In this document: positions 6,054-12,891 of the stretch, piece after piece
How the letters are laid out: every line of letters begins with the position of its first letter
Position numbering within the stretch: position 1 is the first letter of the stretch
Source: JAQGJA01 sp965651535
Lineage (GTDB): Bacteria > Pseudomonadota > Alphaproteobacteria > Micavibrionales > SZUA-601
Length of the DNA stretch: 15,571 nt
Reading direction: 5' to 3'
Assembly (NCBI GenBank): GCA_965651535.1
Contig: CBFGSX010000031.1
Span: 1 to 15,571 of the forward strand
Made by a program: the position numbers and the translations under genes
Notes under the pieces: generated by a model
The model's database searches: none
What the model saw: the letters and a program-made list of their open reading frames with translations, nothing else
What the model was told of the DNA's origin: nothing

Positions 6054-6646
6054 CACGCGGCTTTTTTTGTTTTCTTTTTAGGGGTTAGAAACCGCTCTAC
6101 CACCATGCCCGCCTTGCCTAAAGACCGGTCGAGAGCCGCCATGGTTTTGGCCATGTCCCGCGACTCGTCTTCCATCCACGCCCGCAGCGCCACGAGATAA
6201 ATCCCCGCCAACCCTATTTTTTTGACGGGATAGACGGGGGAGTCGCCCGCCACGTCCAGCATCAGCGACAGGGATTTGTTCCAGCGCCGCAACAACGCCG
6301 CCGCAAGGGTTGGGTGCTGTGCCGTATCTTTCAGCCAATGGATCACGCCTTTCCGATAGGGCTGGAGCGCATCGAAACGCGCCATCATCATGTCGAAATA
6401 AAGATCGCGCTTGCCTGTGCCGCTGCCGAAGGAAATATGGCGCAACATTTCACGATCCACATGACAAAGAAAATCTTCCACGATCGCGTGAACAGACGGG
6501 TAACGTGCATGAAGATCAGCAAAGGGAATCCCGGTCTTCTCCGCCAGCGCCCGCAGACGCACACGACCCAAGCCCCTTTCGGCGATCATGTCGAAAAGAG
6601 CTGCACGGATTTTAGGCTCATTCAGGGTCTTGGCTTTTCGGGTCAT
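6053..6646 (-). CDS. TetR-family regulator with a COQ9-like C-terminal domain
   Basis: A 197-residue protein with an N-terminal TetR helix-turn-helix: KIRAALFDMIAERGLGRVRL (12-31), then RALAEKTGIPFADLHARYP (32-50). The C-terminal half contains DLYFDMMMARFDALQPYRKG, a pattern of the COQ9/RpsU-divergent group, which includes lipid-binding proteins and regulators. It ends in a lysine-rich tail (PKKKTKK). The ATG at 6646 is preceded by AGAGGA four bases upstream; the longer frame from 6763 would overlap the divergent kinase gene and lacks this signal. It is divergent from the adenosine kinase gene and lies upstream of the phasin gene on the same strand, so either could be its target. Its ligand is unknown. 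Confidence 0.75.
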   Translation of the reverse strand: MTRKAKTLNEPKIRAALFDMIAERGLGRVRLRALAEKTGIPFADLHARYPSVHAIVEDFLCHVDREMLRHISFGSGTGKRDLYFDMMMARFDALQPYRKGVIHWLKDTAQHPTLAAALLRRWNKSLSLMLDVAGDSPVYPVKKIGLAGIYLVALRAWMEDESRDMAKTMAALDRSLGKAGMVVERFLTPKKKTKKAA

Positions 6647-6677
6647 GGGTCCTCTTGCCAGACGGGTTGATGTCTTT

Positions 6678-6706
6678 ATTGTGGTTCGCAGGGGCCGCAA
6701 AGTCAA
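6678..6706 (-). promoter_or_regulatory. Candidate promoter of the TetR/COQ9-like gene
   Basis: On the minus strand TTGACT (6706-6701) is followed after 17 bases by CACAAT (6683-6678), about 32 bases upstream of the ATG. The -35 is good and the -10 is poor. Confidence 0.3.
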
Positions 6707-6746
6707 TGATCGCCCCGTCACAACAGAGGGAAAAAGGCATAGACTT

Positions 6747-7730
6747 ATGAACATCGACAGCACTTATGACGTCACAGGGGTCGGCAACGCGATTGTCGAT
6801 ATTCTTTCTAACGCCGATGAGAAGTTTCTGGGCGACCATAAACTATCCAAAGGCATGATGATGCTTGTCGATCAGGAACAATCCAAACGCCTTTTCAACG
6901 CTGCGGGCGTCGTCAAGCAACAATCGGGCGGCTCGGCGGCCAATACCATCGCGGGCATCGCATCCTTTGGCGGCAAATGCGCCTTTATCGGCAAAGTCGC
7001 CGACGACGAGCTGGGCAAGGTTTTCCGTCACGACATGACGGCGCAGGGCATCGATTTCCGCACGACGGCAGGGAACGATTTCCCGACCGCGCGCTGCATG
7101 ATCTTCATCACGCCGGACGCGCAACGCACCATGGCGACTTACTTGGGTATCAGCACCGAGATCGGCCCCGACGACCTCGATCCGACGAAAATCCGCAATG
7201 CCAAGGTGACGTATCTCGAGGGCTATCTGTTCGACAAGCCTCTGGCCAAGGACGCCTTTAATGCCGCCGCGATCATGGCGCACACGGCGGGCAAACTCGT
7301 GTCGCTGACGCTGTCCGATCCGTTCTGCGTCGACCGTCACCGCGAGGATTTCCAAAACCTCGTCAACGGCCATATCGACGTGTTGTTTAGCAACGAGCTA
7401 GAGCTGCTCTCGCTTTACACCAGCGACAATTTCGATCAGGCGCTCAGCCGCATCGCCGACAAAACGGCCATCTGTTGCGTCACGCGCGGCCCGCAGGGAG
7501 CCGTCATTCTTTTCCACGGCAAAAAATTCGACATTCCCGCCAGCCCCGTGGCCAAAATCATCGACACGACGGGGGCGGGCGATCTGTTCGCCGCCGGATT
7601 CCTCTATGGCTTTACCCAGGACATGGACCCCTATCAATGCGGTATGCTGGGCGCCAAAGCCGCCGCCAATATCATCGCGCAGGTCGGCGCGCGCCCGCAG
7701 ACCGAGCTGAAAACGCTGTTGGCGGCATGA
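6747..7730 (+). CDS. PfkB-family carbohydrate kinase, probable adenosine kinase
   Basis: A 327-residue ribokinase-fold kinase. The N-terminal YDVTGVGNAIVDIL (7-20), the GGSAANTIAGIASFGG block (61-76) and the C-terminal DTTGAGDLFAAGF (273-285) with its catalytic Asp279 are the PfkB signatures. The GVGNAIVD start and the SGGSAANT motif favour adenosine kinase (adenosine to AMP, purine salvage), as in the alphaproteobacterial adenosine kinase group; another nucleoside or sugar cannot be excluded. The frame is open to 6588, but the ATG at 6747 follows a purine-rich GAGGGAAAAAGG and gives the expected N-terminus. The stop overlaps an ATG at 7727 that is in frame with the following binding-protein gene. 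Confidence 0.87.
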   Translation: MNIDSTYDVTGVGNAIVDILSNADEKFLGDHKLSKGMMMLVDQEQSKRLFNAAGVVKQQSGGSAANTIAGIASFGGKCAFIGKVADDELGKVFRHDMTAQGIDFRTTAGNDFPTARCMIFITPDAQRTMATYLGISTEIGPDDLDPTKIRNAKVTYLEGYLFDKPLAKDAFNAAAIMAHTAGKLVSLTLSDPFCVDRHREDFQNLVNGHIDVLFSNELELLSLYTSDNFDQALSRIADKTAICCVTRGPQGAVILFHGKKFDIPASPVAKIIDTTGAGDLFAAGFLYGFTQDMDPYQCGMLGAKAAANIIAQVGARPQTELKTLLAA

Positions 7731-7743
7731 AAAAGATAAAACC

Positions 7744-7819
7744 GTCATTCCCGCGAAAGCGGGAATCCAGAAAGTTCTCCAGCCTTGTGCCGCTGGATCC
7801 CCGCTTTCGCGGGGATGAC
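7744..7819. repeat. Long inverted repeat with nested hairpins (dispersed palindromic element, type B)
   Basis: The 27-base arms at 7744-7770 and 7793-7819 are inverted copies of each other with two mismatches. Each arm holds its own hairpin: CCCGC-GAAA-GCGGG on the left and the complementary CCCGC-TTTC-GCGGG on the right. The arms begin with GTCATTCCCGCG and end with CGCGGGGATGAC. This is the common proteobacterial GTCATTCCCGCGAAAGCGGG repeat. It sits between the adenosine kinase stop and the signal peptide of the binding protein, in an open frame. Confidence 0.85.
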
Positions 7820-7840
7820 ATTTGGAGAACAAAAAAATGG

Positions 7841-9595
7841 ATGCTCGCTTTCGCAAGCATTGCGGTGTGGTTGAGCTTATCCTTCAGCGCACAAGCCTCC
7901 GATCACGCCATCGCCATGCATGGGCAACCGCTTTATCCTGCGAGTTTCGCGCATTACGACTACGTCAACCCGGATGCGCCCAAAGGCGGCAATGTACGCC
8001 GCGCCGAAGTTGGGACGTTCGACAATCTCAACCCGTTTTTGATTACGGGACGCGTCACCAGCGGTTTGCAGGAAGCACTTGTCCTGACCTATGACAGCCT
8101 GATGACGCGCGCGTGGAACGAGCCGTTCACCCTGTATGGGCTTGTCGCCGAAAAAGTGACCGTGCCGCCGGATCGTTCGTCGATCACGTTCCACATTAAC
8201 CCGAAAGCGATATTCCATGACGGTAAGCCCGTCACGACGGAGGATGTGAAATTCAGTTTCGAGGTTTTGAAAAAACACGGCCGCCCGAACCAGCGCCGGA
8301 TCTACAAGCTGGTGAAAAACATTGCCATCAAGGACAAACATACCATCCGCCTTGATCTGGGCGAGGGGCATGACCGCGAGACGGTGATGATTCTAGCCAT
8401 GATGCCGGTGATCCCCAAGCATTACTGGGCCGACAGGGATTTCGGCAAGACGACGCTCGAGCCGCCTTTGGGCGGCGGGCCGTATAAAATCGCCGATGTC
8501 AAACCCGGCCAGCGCGTTATTTTCGAGCGTGTCGAAAATTACTGGGCCGCCGACCTGCCCGTCGCGCGCGGCTTGTACAATTTCGACCGGCTGCAATACG
8601 ATTTCTTCCGCGACGACAAGGCCGCGCTTCAGGCTCTGGCGGCGGGGCAGGCGGATTTGCGACGCGAATGGTCGGCGGTAGCCTGGAAGCGCGACTATAA
8701 TTTTGCCGCCGTCCGAAGCGGAAATATTATCAAAGAGGATTTCAAGAACGGCCGCCCGGCGCGGGCGCGTTTCTTTGCCTATAATATGCGCCGCCCGATG
8801 TTTCAGGATATCCGCGTGCGCAAGGCGCTGGCTTATGCGTTCGATTTTGAATGGCTGAACAAATCGATTTTTCTCGACACGCAAACACGCGTCGACAGCA
8901 TTTTCATGAACTCCGAGCTGGCCGCGCCGCAAAAACCGAAACTGCCGAAGACGGACGGCTCGGGACTTGCGGGATTGCGCGCCAATCTGCGCGTCGCTGA
9001 CGACCTGCTGGGCAAGGCGGGGTATACGGTCAAAGACGGCCTCCGCATGACGCCGGACGGCAAGCCCCTTGTCTTTGAAATTTTATTGAACGATCCGGCG
9101 GATGAAAAAGTCGCGCTGGAATATGCCCGCGCGCTCGATCGCCTGGGTATCAAGGTCGCCGTGCGCACCGTGGACACCGCACAATATATCGGCCGCATGA
9201 GCCAGTTCGACTTTGACATGACCTTGGCCATGTGGCGCAACTCGCTGTCGCCGGGAACCGAGCAGGCGGTCTATTGGGGCTCGGCCGCCGCCGACCAGCA
9301 GGGCAGCTTTAATTACAGCGGGCTGAAATCCAAAAAGATCGACGCGCTGATCGCCCGGCTGACAGGGGCCGAAACCCGCGAAGGCCTCGTCCGGGCTGCG
9401 CAAGAGCTTGACCGCGCCGTCATGGCAGCCTGGATCGGCGTGCCGCTTTTCGATGCCGTCGGCGACCGCGTGGCCTATCGGAAGGGAATCGCCCGGCCCG
9501 AGACCACCCCGCTTTACGGCCCGTCCCTCGAAAGCTGGTGGCGCGAGGCCGCAAGTTCTGGTAAAGAGGATGGTAAGAATTTGGCCCCAAGATAA
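7841..9595 (+). CDS. Extracellular oligopeptide-binding protein, YejA-like
   Basis: A 584-residue periplasmic solute-binding protein of the SBP_bac_5 family, closest in pattern to YejA, which delivers oligopeptides (and microcin C) to the YejBEF ABC importer. Recognisable blocks are HAIAMHGQPLYP, DYVNPDAPKGG, FHDGKPVTTEDVKFSFE, PPLGGGPYKI, YNFDRLQYDFFRD and FQDIRVRKALAYAFDFEW. From ATG 7841 the signal peptide reads MLAFASIAVWLSLSFSAQA; GGAGA (7824-7828) lies 12 bases upstream, rather far. That peptide lacks basic residues, whereas the in-frame codons before it encode RTKKW. An alternative start is the ATG at 7727, overlapping the kinase stop, which would translate the palindromic repeat. No permease or ATPase genes are adjacent. 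Confidence 0.88.
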   Translation: MLAFASIAVWLSLSFSAQASDHAIAMHGQPLYPASFAHYDYVNPDAPKGGNVRRAEVGTFDNLNPFLITGRVTSGLQEALVLTYDSLMTRAWNEPFTLYGLVAEKVTVPPDRSSITFHINPKAIFHDGKPVTTEDVKFSFEVLKKHGRPNQRRIYKLVKNIAIKDKHTIRLDLGEGHDRETVMILAMMPVIPKHYWADRDFGKTTLEPPLGGGPYKIADVKPGQRVIFERVENYWAADLPVARGLYNFDRLQYDFFRDDKAALQALAAGQADLRREWSAVAWKRDYNFAAVRSGNIIKEDFKNGRPARARFFAYNMRRPMFQDIRVRKALAYAFDFEWLNKSIFLDTQTRVDSIFMNSELAAPQKPKLPKTDGSGLAGLRANLRVADDLLGKAGYTVKDGLRMTPDGKPLVFEILLNDPADEKVALEYARALDRLGIKVAVRTVDTAQYIGRMSQFDFDMTLAMWRNSLSPGTEQAVYWGSAAADQQGSFNYSGLKSKKIDALIARLTGAETREGLVRAAQELDRAVMAAWIGVPLFDAVGDRVAYRKGIARPETTPLYGPSLESWWREAASSGKEDGKNLAPR

Positions 9596-9626
9596 GGCCC
9601 AAAGGAATTTCGAGGAGTTGTTTGCC

Positions 9627-10145
9627 ATGAAGATGCGTTTTGCCGTTCTTGCCTTGAGCGTTCTGGCTCTGGGAGCCTGCGCCCAAAAGGAATATCATTA
9701 CTGGCAAAAAGCCGACCCCTCGGACGCGCTTTATCTTCAGGGCGTCAAGGCCCAGCAAATGCTGGAGCAGGATATTTCCTATTGCGTCCATACCGTCATC
9801 GAACTGACCAAGCTGGCCGATACGCGCACGCAGGTGCCGCCGCCCTTCCAGCCTCTCGGCTCTTATGACCAGAAACAGGCGGCCGACCAGATGGCGCGCC
9901 TGCCGCATTGGGACGTTCCGGAATATATCCGCGATTTGCGCGTCGATCACACCGACTTCCACGACTTTGACGGCTGCATGAATCACAAAGGCTGGGAGCG
10001 CGTGAAATATATCGGCCCCGAAAGGGAACGCCACGCCAACCGCGTCTATAACGACACGGCCAATTACTCGGTGCGCCCCAAGAGCCCCGCGACCGAGAAT
10101 TACAACAAACAAATGAAAGCGTTGCACGAAAATCACAAGAAATAA
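9627..10145 (+). CDS. Small lipoprotein of unknown function
   Basis: A 172-residue predicted lipoprotein. MKMRFAVLALSVLALGAC gives a basic n-region, a hydrophobic core and an LGAC lipobox with the lipid-bearing Cys18. The mature part is polar and rich in tyrosine and histidine (EYHYWQKADPSDALYL). It has just two further cysteines, at 53 (DISYCVH) and 117 (FDGCMNHKGWERV), which could form a disulfide in the periplasm. The CM..KGW motif recurs in small alphaproteobacterial lipoproteins of unknown role. GAGGAG (9612-9617) lies nine bases upstream of the ATG; the open frame back to 9408 duplicates coding of the upstream gene. It is 31 bases after the binding protein and is probably in the same transcript. 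I do not recognise a function. Confidence 0.78.
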   Translation: MKMRFAVLALSVLALGACAQKEYHYWQKADPSDALYLQGVKAQQMLEQDISYCVHTVIELTKLADTRTQVPPPFQPLGSYDQKQAADQMARLPHWDVPEYIRDLRVDHTDFHDFDGCMNHKGWERVKYIGPERERHANRVYNDTANYSVRPKSPATENYNKQMKALHENHKK

Positions 10146-10240
10146 GGTGATGACCGCTACGCGATTCTAATTTTTACAATGCGTTAACCTGCGCATGCTA
10201 AGTCCCGAATTAGTGATTCTGTCACATGGCCGGGAGGGGC

Positions 10241-11041
10241 ATGATGCGACGACTCGTGGATTTGATTGGAAAAGGGCCGCAAACCAACATTGCGCGCCCC
10301 TGCGTACCCGACGGGCTGGCGGTTTTCGCCATCGGCGACATTCATGGCCGCGCCGATCTTCTGGTCAAAATGCATCGCGAGATTATCCGCCAATCCAAAG
10401 ACTTGCCGGAAAAAGTCAAGAAAGTTGCCGTCTATCTGGGCGATTATATCGATCGCGGCCCCGATAGCGCCGAGGTGATCGACCTGCTAGTCGCCGCACC
10501 GCTTGCGGGGTTTCGATCCGTCCATCTCTTGGGCAATCACGAACTGGCCCTGATCAGCTATCTGCGCGGGGAGAGGGACTTTCTGTCCGGCCCCAAAGTC
10601 GCGCACTGGCTTTTCCACGAAGGCGGGCTGGCCACGCTGAAAAGCTATGGCGTCAATATCTCGACCAATACTTTCCCCGAGAATATCCACCGGATGCGCG
10701 TCGAGCTGCTGCGCAAAATCCCGACCGACCATATCGAGTTTCTCCAGCGCCTTTCGCTGAACCATTGCATCGGCGATTATTATTTCGTCCATGCGGGCAT
10801 CGATCCGAACCGGCCCCTGAACGAACAGCGCCCCAGCGATATGCTCAACATCCGCGAGCCGTTTTTGCAGTCGCGCGCGCTTTACGACAAGGTGATCGTC
10901 CACGGCCACACGCCGTTCAAGGCGCCGAACATCCAGAACAACCGCATCGGCCTTGACACCGAAGCCGAGATATCGGGCCGCCTGTCGGGCGTCCTGCTTC
11001 AAAAGAACCGCGTTATGTTATTGCAAACAAAAGAGACTTGA
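10241..11041 (+). CDS. Calcineurin-like metallophosphatase (PPP/ApaH type)
   Basis: A 266-residue metallophosphoesterase with every metal-binding block of the PPP family: GDIHGR (32-37), GDYIDRGP (67-74), GNHE (98-101), VHAGI (183-187) and HGHTP (221-225). The SYG segment after WLFHEGGLATLK is typical of bacterial serine/threonine phosphatase or Ap4A-hydrolase-like members, so the substrate could be a phosphoprotein or a dinucleotide. It has no signal peptide and should be cytosolic. The start is one of two tandem ATGs (10241, 10244); GGGAGG (10232-10237) fits the second slightly better, and an ATG at 10226 would extend the frame by five residues. It precedes the polysaccharide-export genes by 24 bases, separated by a hairpin that may or may not terminate. 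Confidence 0.87.
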   Translation: MMRRLVDLIGKGPQTNIARPCVPDGLAVFAIGDIHGRADLLVKMHREIIRQSKDLPEKVKKVAVYLGDYIDRGPDSAEVIDLLVAAPLAGFRSVHLLGNHELALISYLRGERDFLSGPKVAHWLFHEGGLATLKSYGVNISTNTFPENIHRMRVELLRKIPTDHIEFLQRLSLNHCIGDYYFVHAGIDPNRPLNEQRPSDMLNIREPFLQSRALYDKVIVHGHTPFKAPNIQNNRIGLDTEAEISGRLSGVLLQKNRVMLLQTKET

Positions 11042-11056
11042 TTCGTCCTCTTTTTT
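11029..11056 (+). terminator. Possible terminator or attenuator overlapping the phosphatase stop codon
   Basis: AAAAGAGAC (11029-11037) pairs with GT and CTCTTTT (11045-11046 and 11048-11054), with one bulged C. The run continues as Ts to 11056. The stop codon lies in the loop, so translating ribosomes would disrupt the stem. The next gene starts only ten bases on. Confidence 0.35.
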
Positions 11057-11065
11057 CGGGCACCT

Positions 11066-12328
11066 GTGAATGCAACAGTATGTTGTATTCGGTTTCTGAT
11101 GCGTCTTTTTACGGTTTCGTTTTTGTTTTTGTCTTTGGTTGCAGTTTCCGGCGCGGCACGCGCCGACGGCGACAAACCGAACGGACATCGCGCCGGTTCC
11201 TATCTGCTGGCGCCTTCCGTCACGATCATGCAGGTGTTCGACGACAACATCTATGCCTCGCGCAGCAATACGAAATCCGACTTCATCAGCATTCTTTCAC
11301 CCAAGATCGAGGCCGTTTCAAACAACCCGTCTCGCGGCGTTCACGCCCGATTTGAATCGCGGCACGGCTTTTACCTTCACCATAGCGATGAAAACTTCAA
11401 CGATGCGCAGGCCGAATTGTCGCCTTACGTCGTCATCACGCGCGCGCTGAGCCTGCGTGGCGGTCTGTCCTGGGAGAGGGGGCACGAGGATCGCGCCGCC
11501 GAATCCGGCCTCAATACAAGCCTTGCCCGCGAGCCGGTGCAATGGCAGCGCGGGACGGCGCGGCTCGAGGCCGTCTACAAACGCGGACGCGTCGGCTTTA
11601 CCCCTTTTGGCGAATTTGCGCGTCTGCGCTTTGACAATGTGGCGCGCGTCGGCGGCGGGCAGTCCTTTATCCACGACGACCGCGACCGCGACGAAACGAC
11701 GCTGGGCACGGAGCTATACTGCGACATCACCGACCGCAGCGCACTTTACACGCGTATCGAACGCTTCGACAGGAATTACAAGCGCAACGATTTCGATACG
11801 GGGCCGGGGACTTATACGGGTAACGACCGCGATACCGACGGCGTGCGCGCCATCCTCGGACTGCGTATGCCCGCGACCGCGCTGGTCGCGCTGGACGTCC
11901 ATGCCGGATACCACCATCAACGCTTCGACGACCCTGCCTTTGATACCTTGCGCACCTTTGTCGGAAGTGCGGATCTAAGCTGGGCCGTTACACCCCTGAC
12001 GACGATTATGCTGGGCGCGGCGCGCACGGCCCATGATACCGCGCAGGACGGCGCCGCCGCCTATATCGCGCATACGGGCCATCTTAAAATAAGCCATGAA
12101 TTGCGGCGCAATCTGACGGTCGATGCCGGAATTTTCGCCGCGCGCCACGCCTATGACGGTTTCGACCGTGACGACGACCTCATCGGCGGCGGGGCCGGGC
12201 TGGCATGGCGGATGAACCGCCGTTTGCGCTGGCGCGCGGATTACGCCTATGAGGATCGCGATTCCAACATCGCGGCCAGCCGCTACGACAAACAACGCGT
12301 CTCCATTTCCCTGAATGTGGATTTTTGA
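11066..12328 (+). CDS. Outer-membrane beta-barrel protein of a polysaccharide export locus (BBP2_2-like)
   Basis: A 420-residue exported protein. A signal peptide (LFTVSFLFLSLVAVSGAARA) ends near residue 33. The rest consists of alternating-residue amphipathic strands with many aromatic girdle residues, and it ends in VSISLNVDF, with the terminal phenylalanine typical of outer-membrane barrels recognised by BAM. The early APSVTIMQVFDDNIYASRSN segment matches the BBP2_2 family found in alphaproteobacterial exopolysaccharide loci. The start may be ATG 11066 or the in-frame ATG 11099, which gives a shorter signal peptide; neither has a clear ribosome-binding site. The stop overlaps the ATG of the Wza-like gene. 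It probably provides the outer-membrane pore for the polymer. Confidence 0.82.
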   Translation: MNATVCCIRFLMRLFTVSFLFLSLVAVSGAARADGDKPNGHRAGSYLLAPSVTIMQVFDDNIYASRSNTKSDFISILSPKIEAVSNNPSRGVHARFESRHGFYLHHSDENFNDAQAELSPYVVITRALSLRGGLSWERGHEDRAAESGLNTSLAREPVQWQRGTARLEAVYKRGRVGFTPFGEFARLRFDNVARVGGGQSFIHDDRDRDETTLGTELYCDITDRSALYTRIERFDRNYKRNDFDTGPGTYTGNDRDTDGVRAILGLRMPATALVALDVHAGYHHQRFDDPAFDTLRTFVGSADLSWAVTPLTTIMLGAARTAHDTAQDGAAAYIAHTGHLKISHELRRNLTVDAGIFAARHAYDGFDRDDDLIGGGAGLAWRMNRRLRWRADYAYEDRDSNIAASRYDKQRVSISLNVDF

Positions 12329-12891
12329 TGCCAGGAAAATTTCTCCTTTTCGTTTTTATTGCTTTGTCCGCCGTCGGATGCGGCCATAAGCCGCTTGACG
12401 ACGGCTTGGCGATGCAGGATTCCGCCTATCGCCTCAGCGTCAACGATGTCGTGACGGTTCACGTTTTCGGCGAGTCCGATCTCAGCGCGGATTACGCCGT
12501 CGACGGGCAGGGGGCCATCACCCTTCCCCTGACCGGCAAGGTGGCCATCGGCGGCGGAACCGAACAGGAAGCCGCGCAAAAAATTGCCGGCGCGCTGAAA
12601 AAAGGCGGGTATCTGACCCAGCCGCGCGTGACCGTCGCGCTCAAGGATGCGCGTCCGATCTTTGTCATGGGCGAAGTCGAGAAGGCGGGCGAATATAAAT
12701 TCCGACACGGCCTGACCGTCTATCAGGCGGTGGCGCAGGCGGGCGGCTATACCTATCGCGCCGACCGCGGCGACATCGTCATCCGCCGTCCGTCGGAGAA
12801 AACAGGCGCCGCGCATGCGCGCTTTGCGGCTTCGGAAGATACGCCCGTGCTGCCCGGCGACAGCATTGAAATCGGGGAGCGTTTCTTTTGA
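12328..12891 (+). CDS. Short polysaccharide export lipoprotein (OPX/Wza-type)
   Basis: A 187-residue OPX protein. MPGKFLLFVFIALSAVGC is a lipoprotein signal with Cys18. YRLSVNDVVTVHVFGESDLS (34-53) through VTVALKDA (101-108) is the Poly_export domain. IFVMGEVEKAGEYKFRHGLTV (111-131) begins an SLBB domain, and the protein ends in VLPGDSIEIGERFF. E. coli Wza is about twice as long and ends in an amphipathic helix that forms the outer-membrane channel; that region is absent here. The ATG at 12328 shares one base with the preceding stop; a TTG at 12325 is a less likely start. Translation is probably coupled to the barrel gene upstream and to the GumC-like gene downstream, whose start overlaps by four bases. 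Confidence 0.9.
   Translation: MPGKFLLFVFIALSAVGCGHKPLDDGLAMQDSAYRLSVNDVVTVHVFGESDLSADYAVDGQGAITLPLTGKVAIGGGTEQEAAQKIAGALKKGGYLTQPRVTVALKDARPIFVMGEVEKAGEYKFRHGLTVYQAVAQAGGYTYRADRGDIVIRRPSEKTGAAHARFAASEDTPVLPGDSIEIGERFF

Noticed and set aside
7822..8094. Frame starting near the GGAGA at 7824, including the ATG at 7837
   Set aside because: Although the spacing to ATG 7837 is good, the product is a shadow of the YejA-like gene with no sense as a protein.
12325..12327. TTG start for the OPX lipoprotein
   Set aside because: The ATG immediately after it, at 12328, is a stronger codon and gives an equivalent signal peptide.
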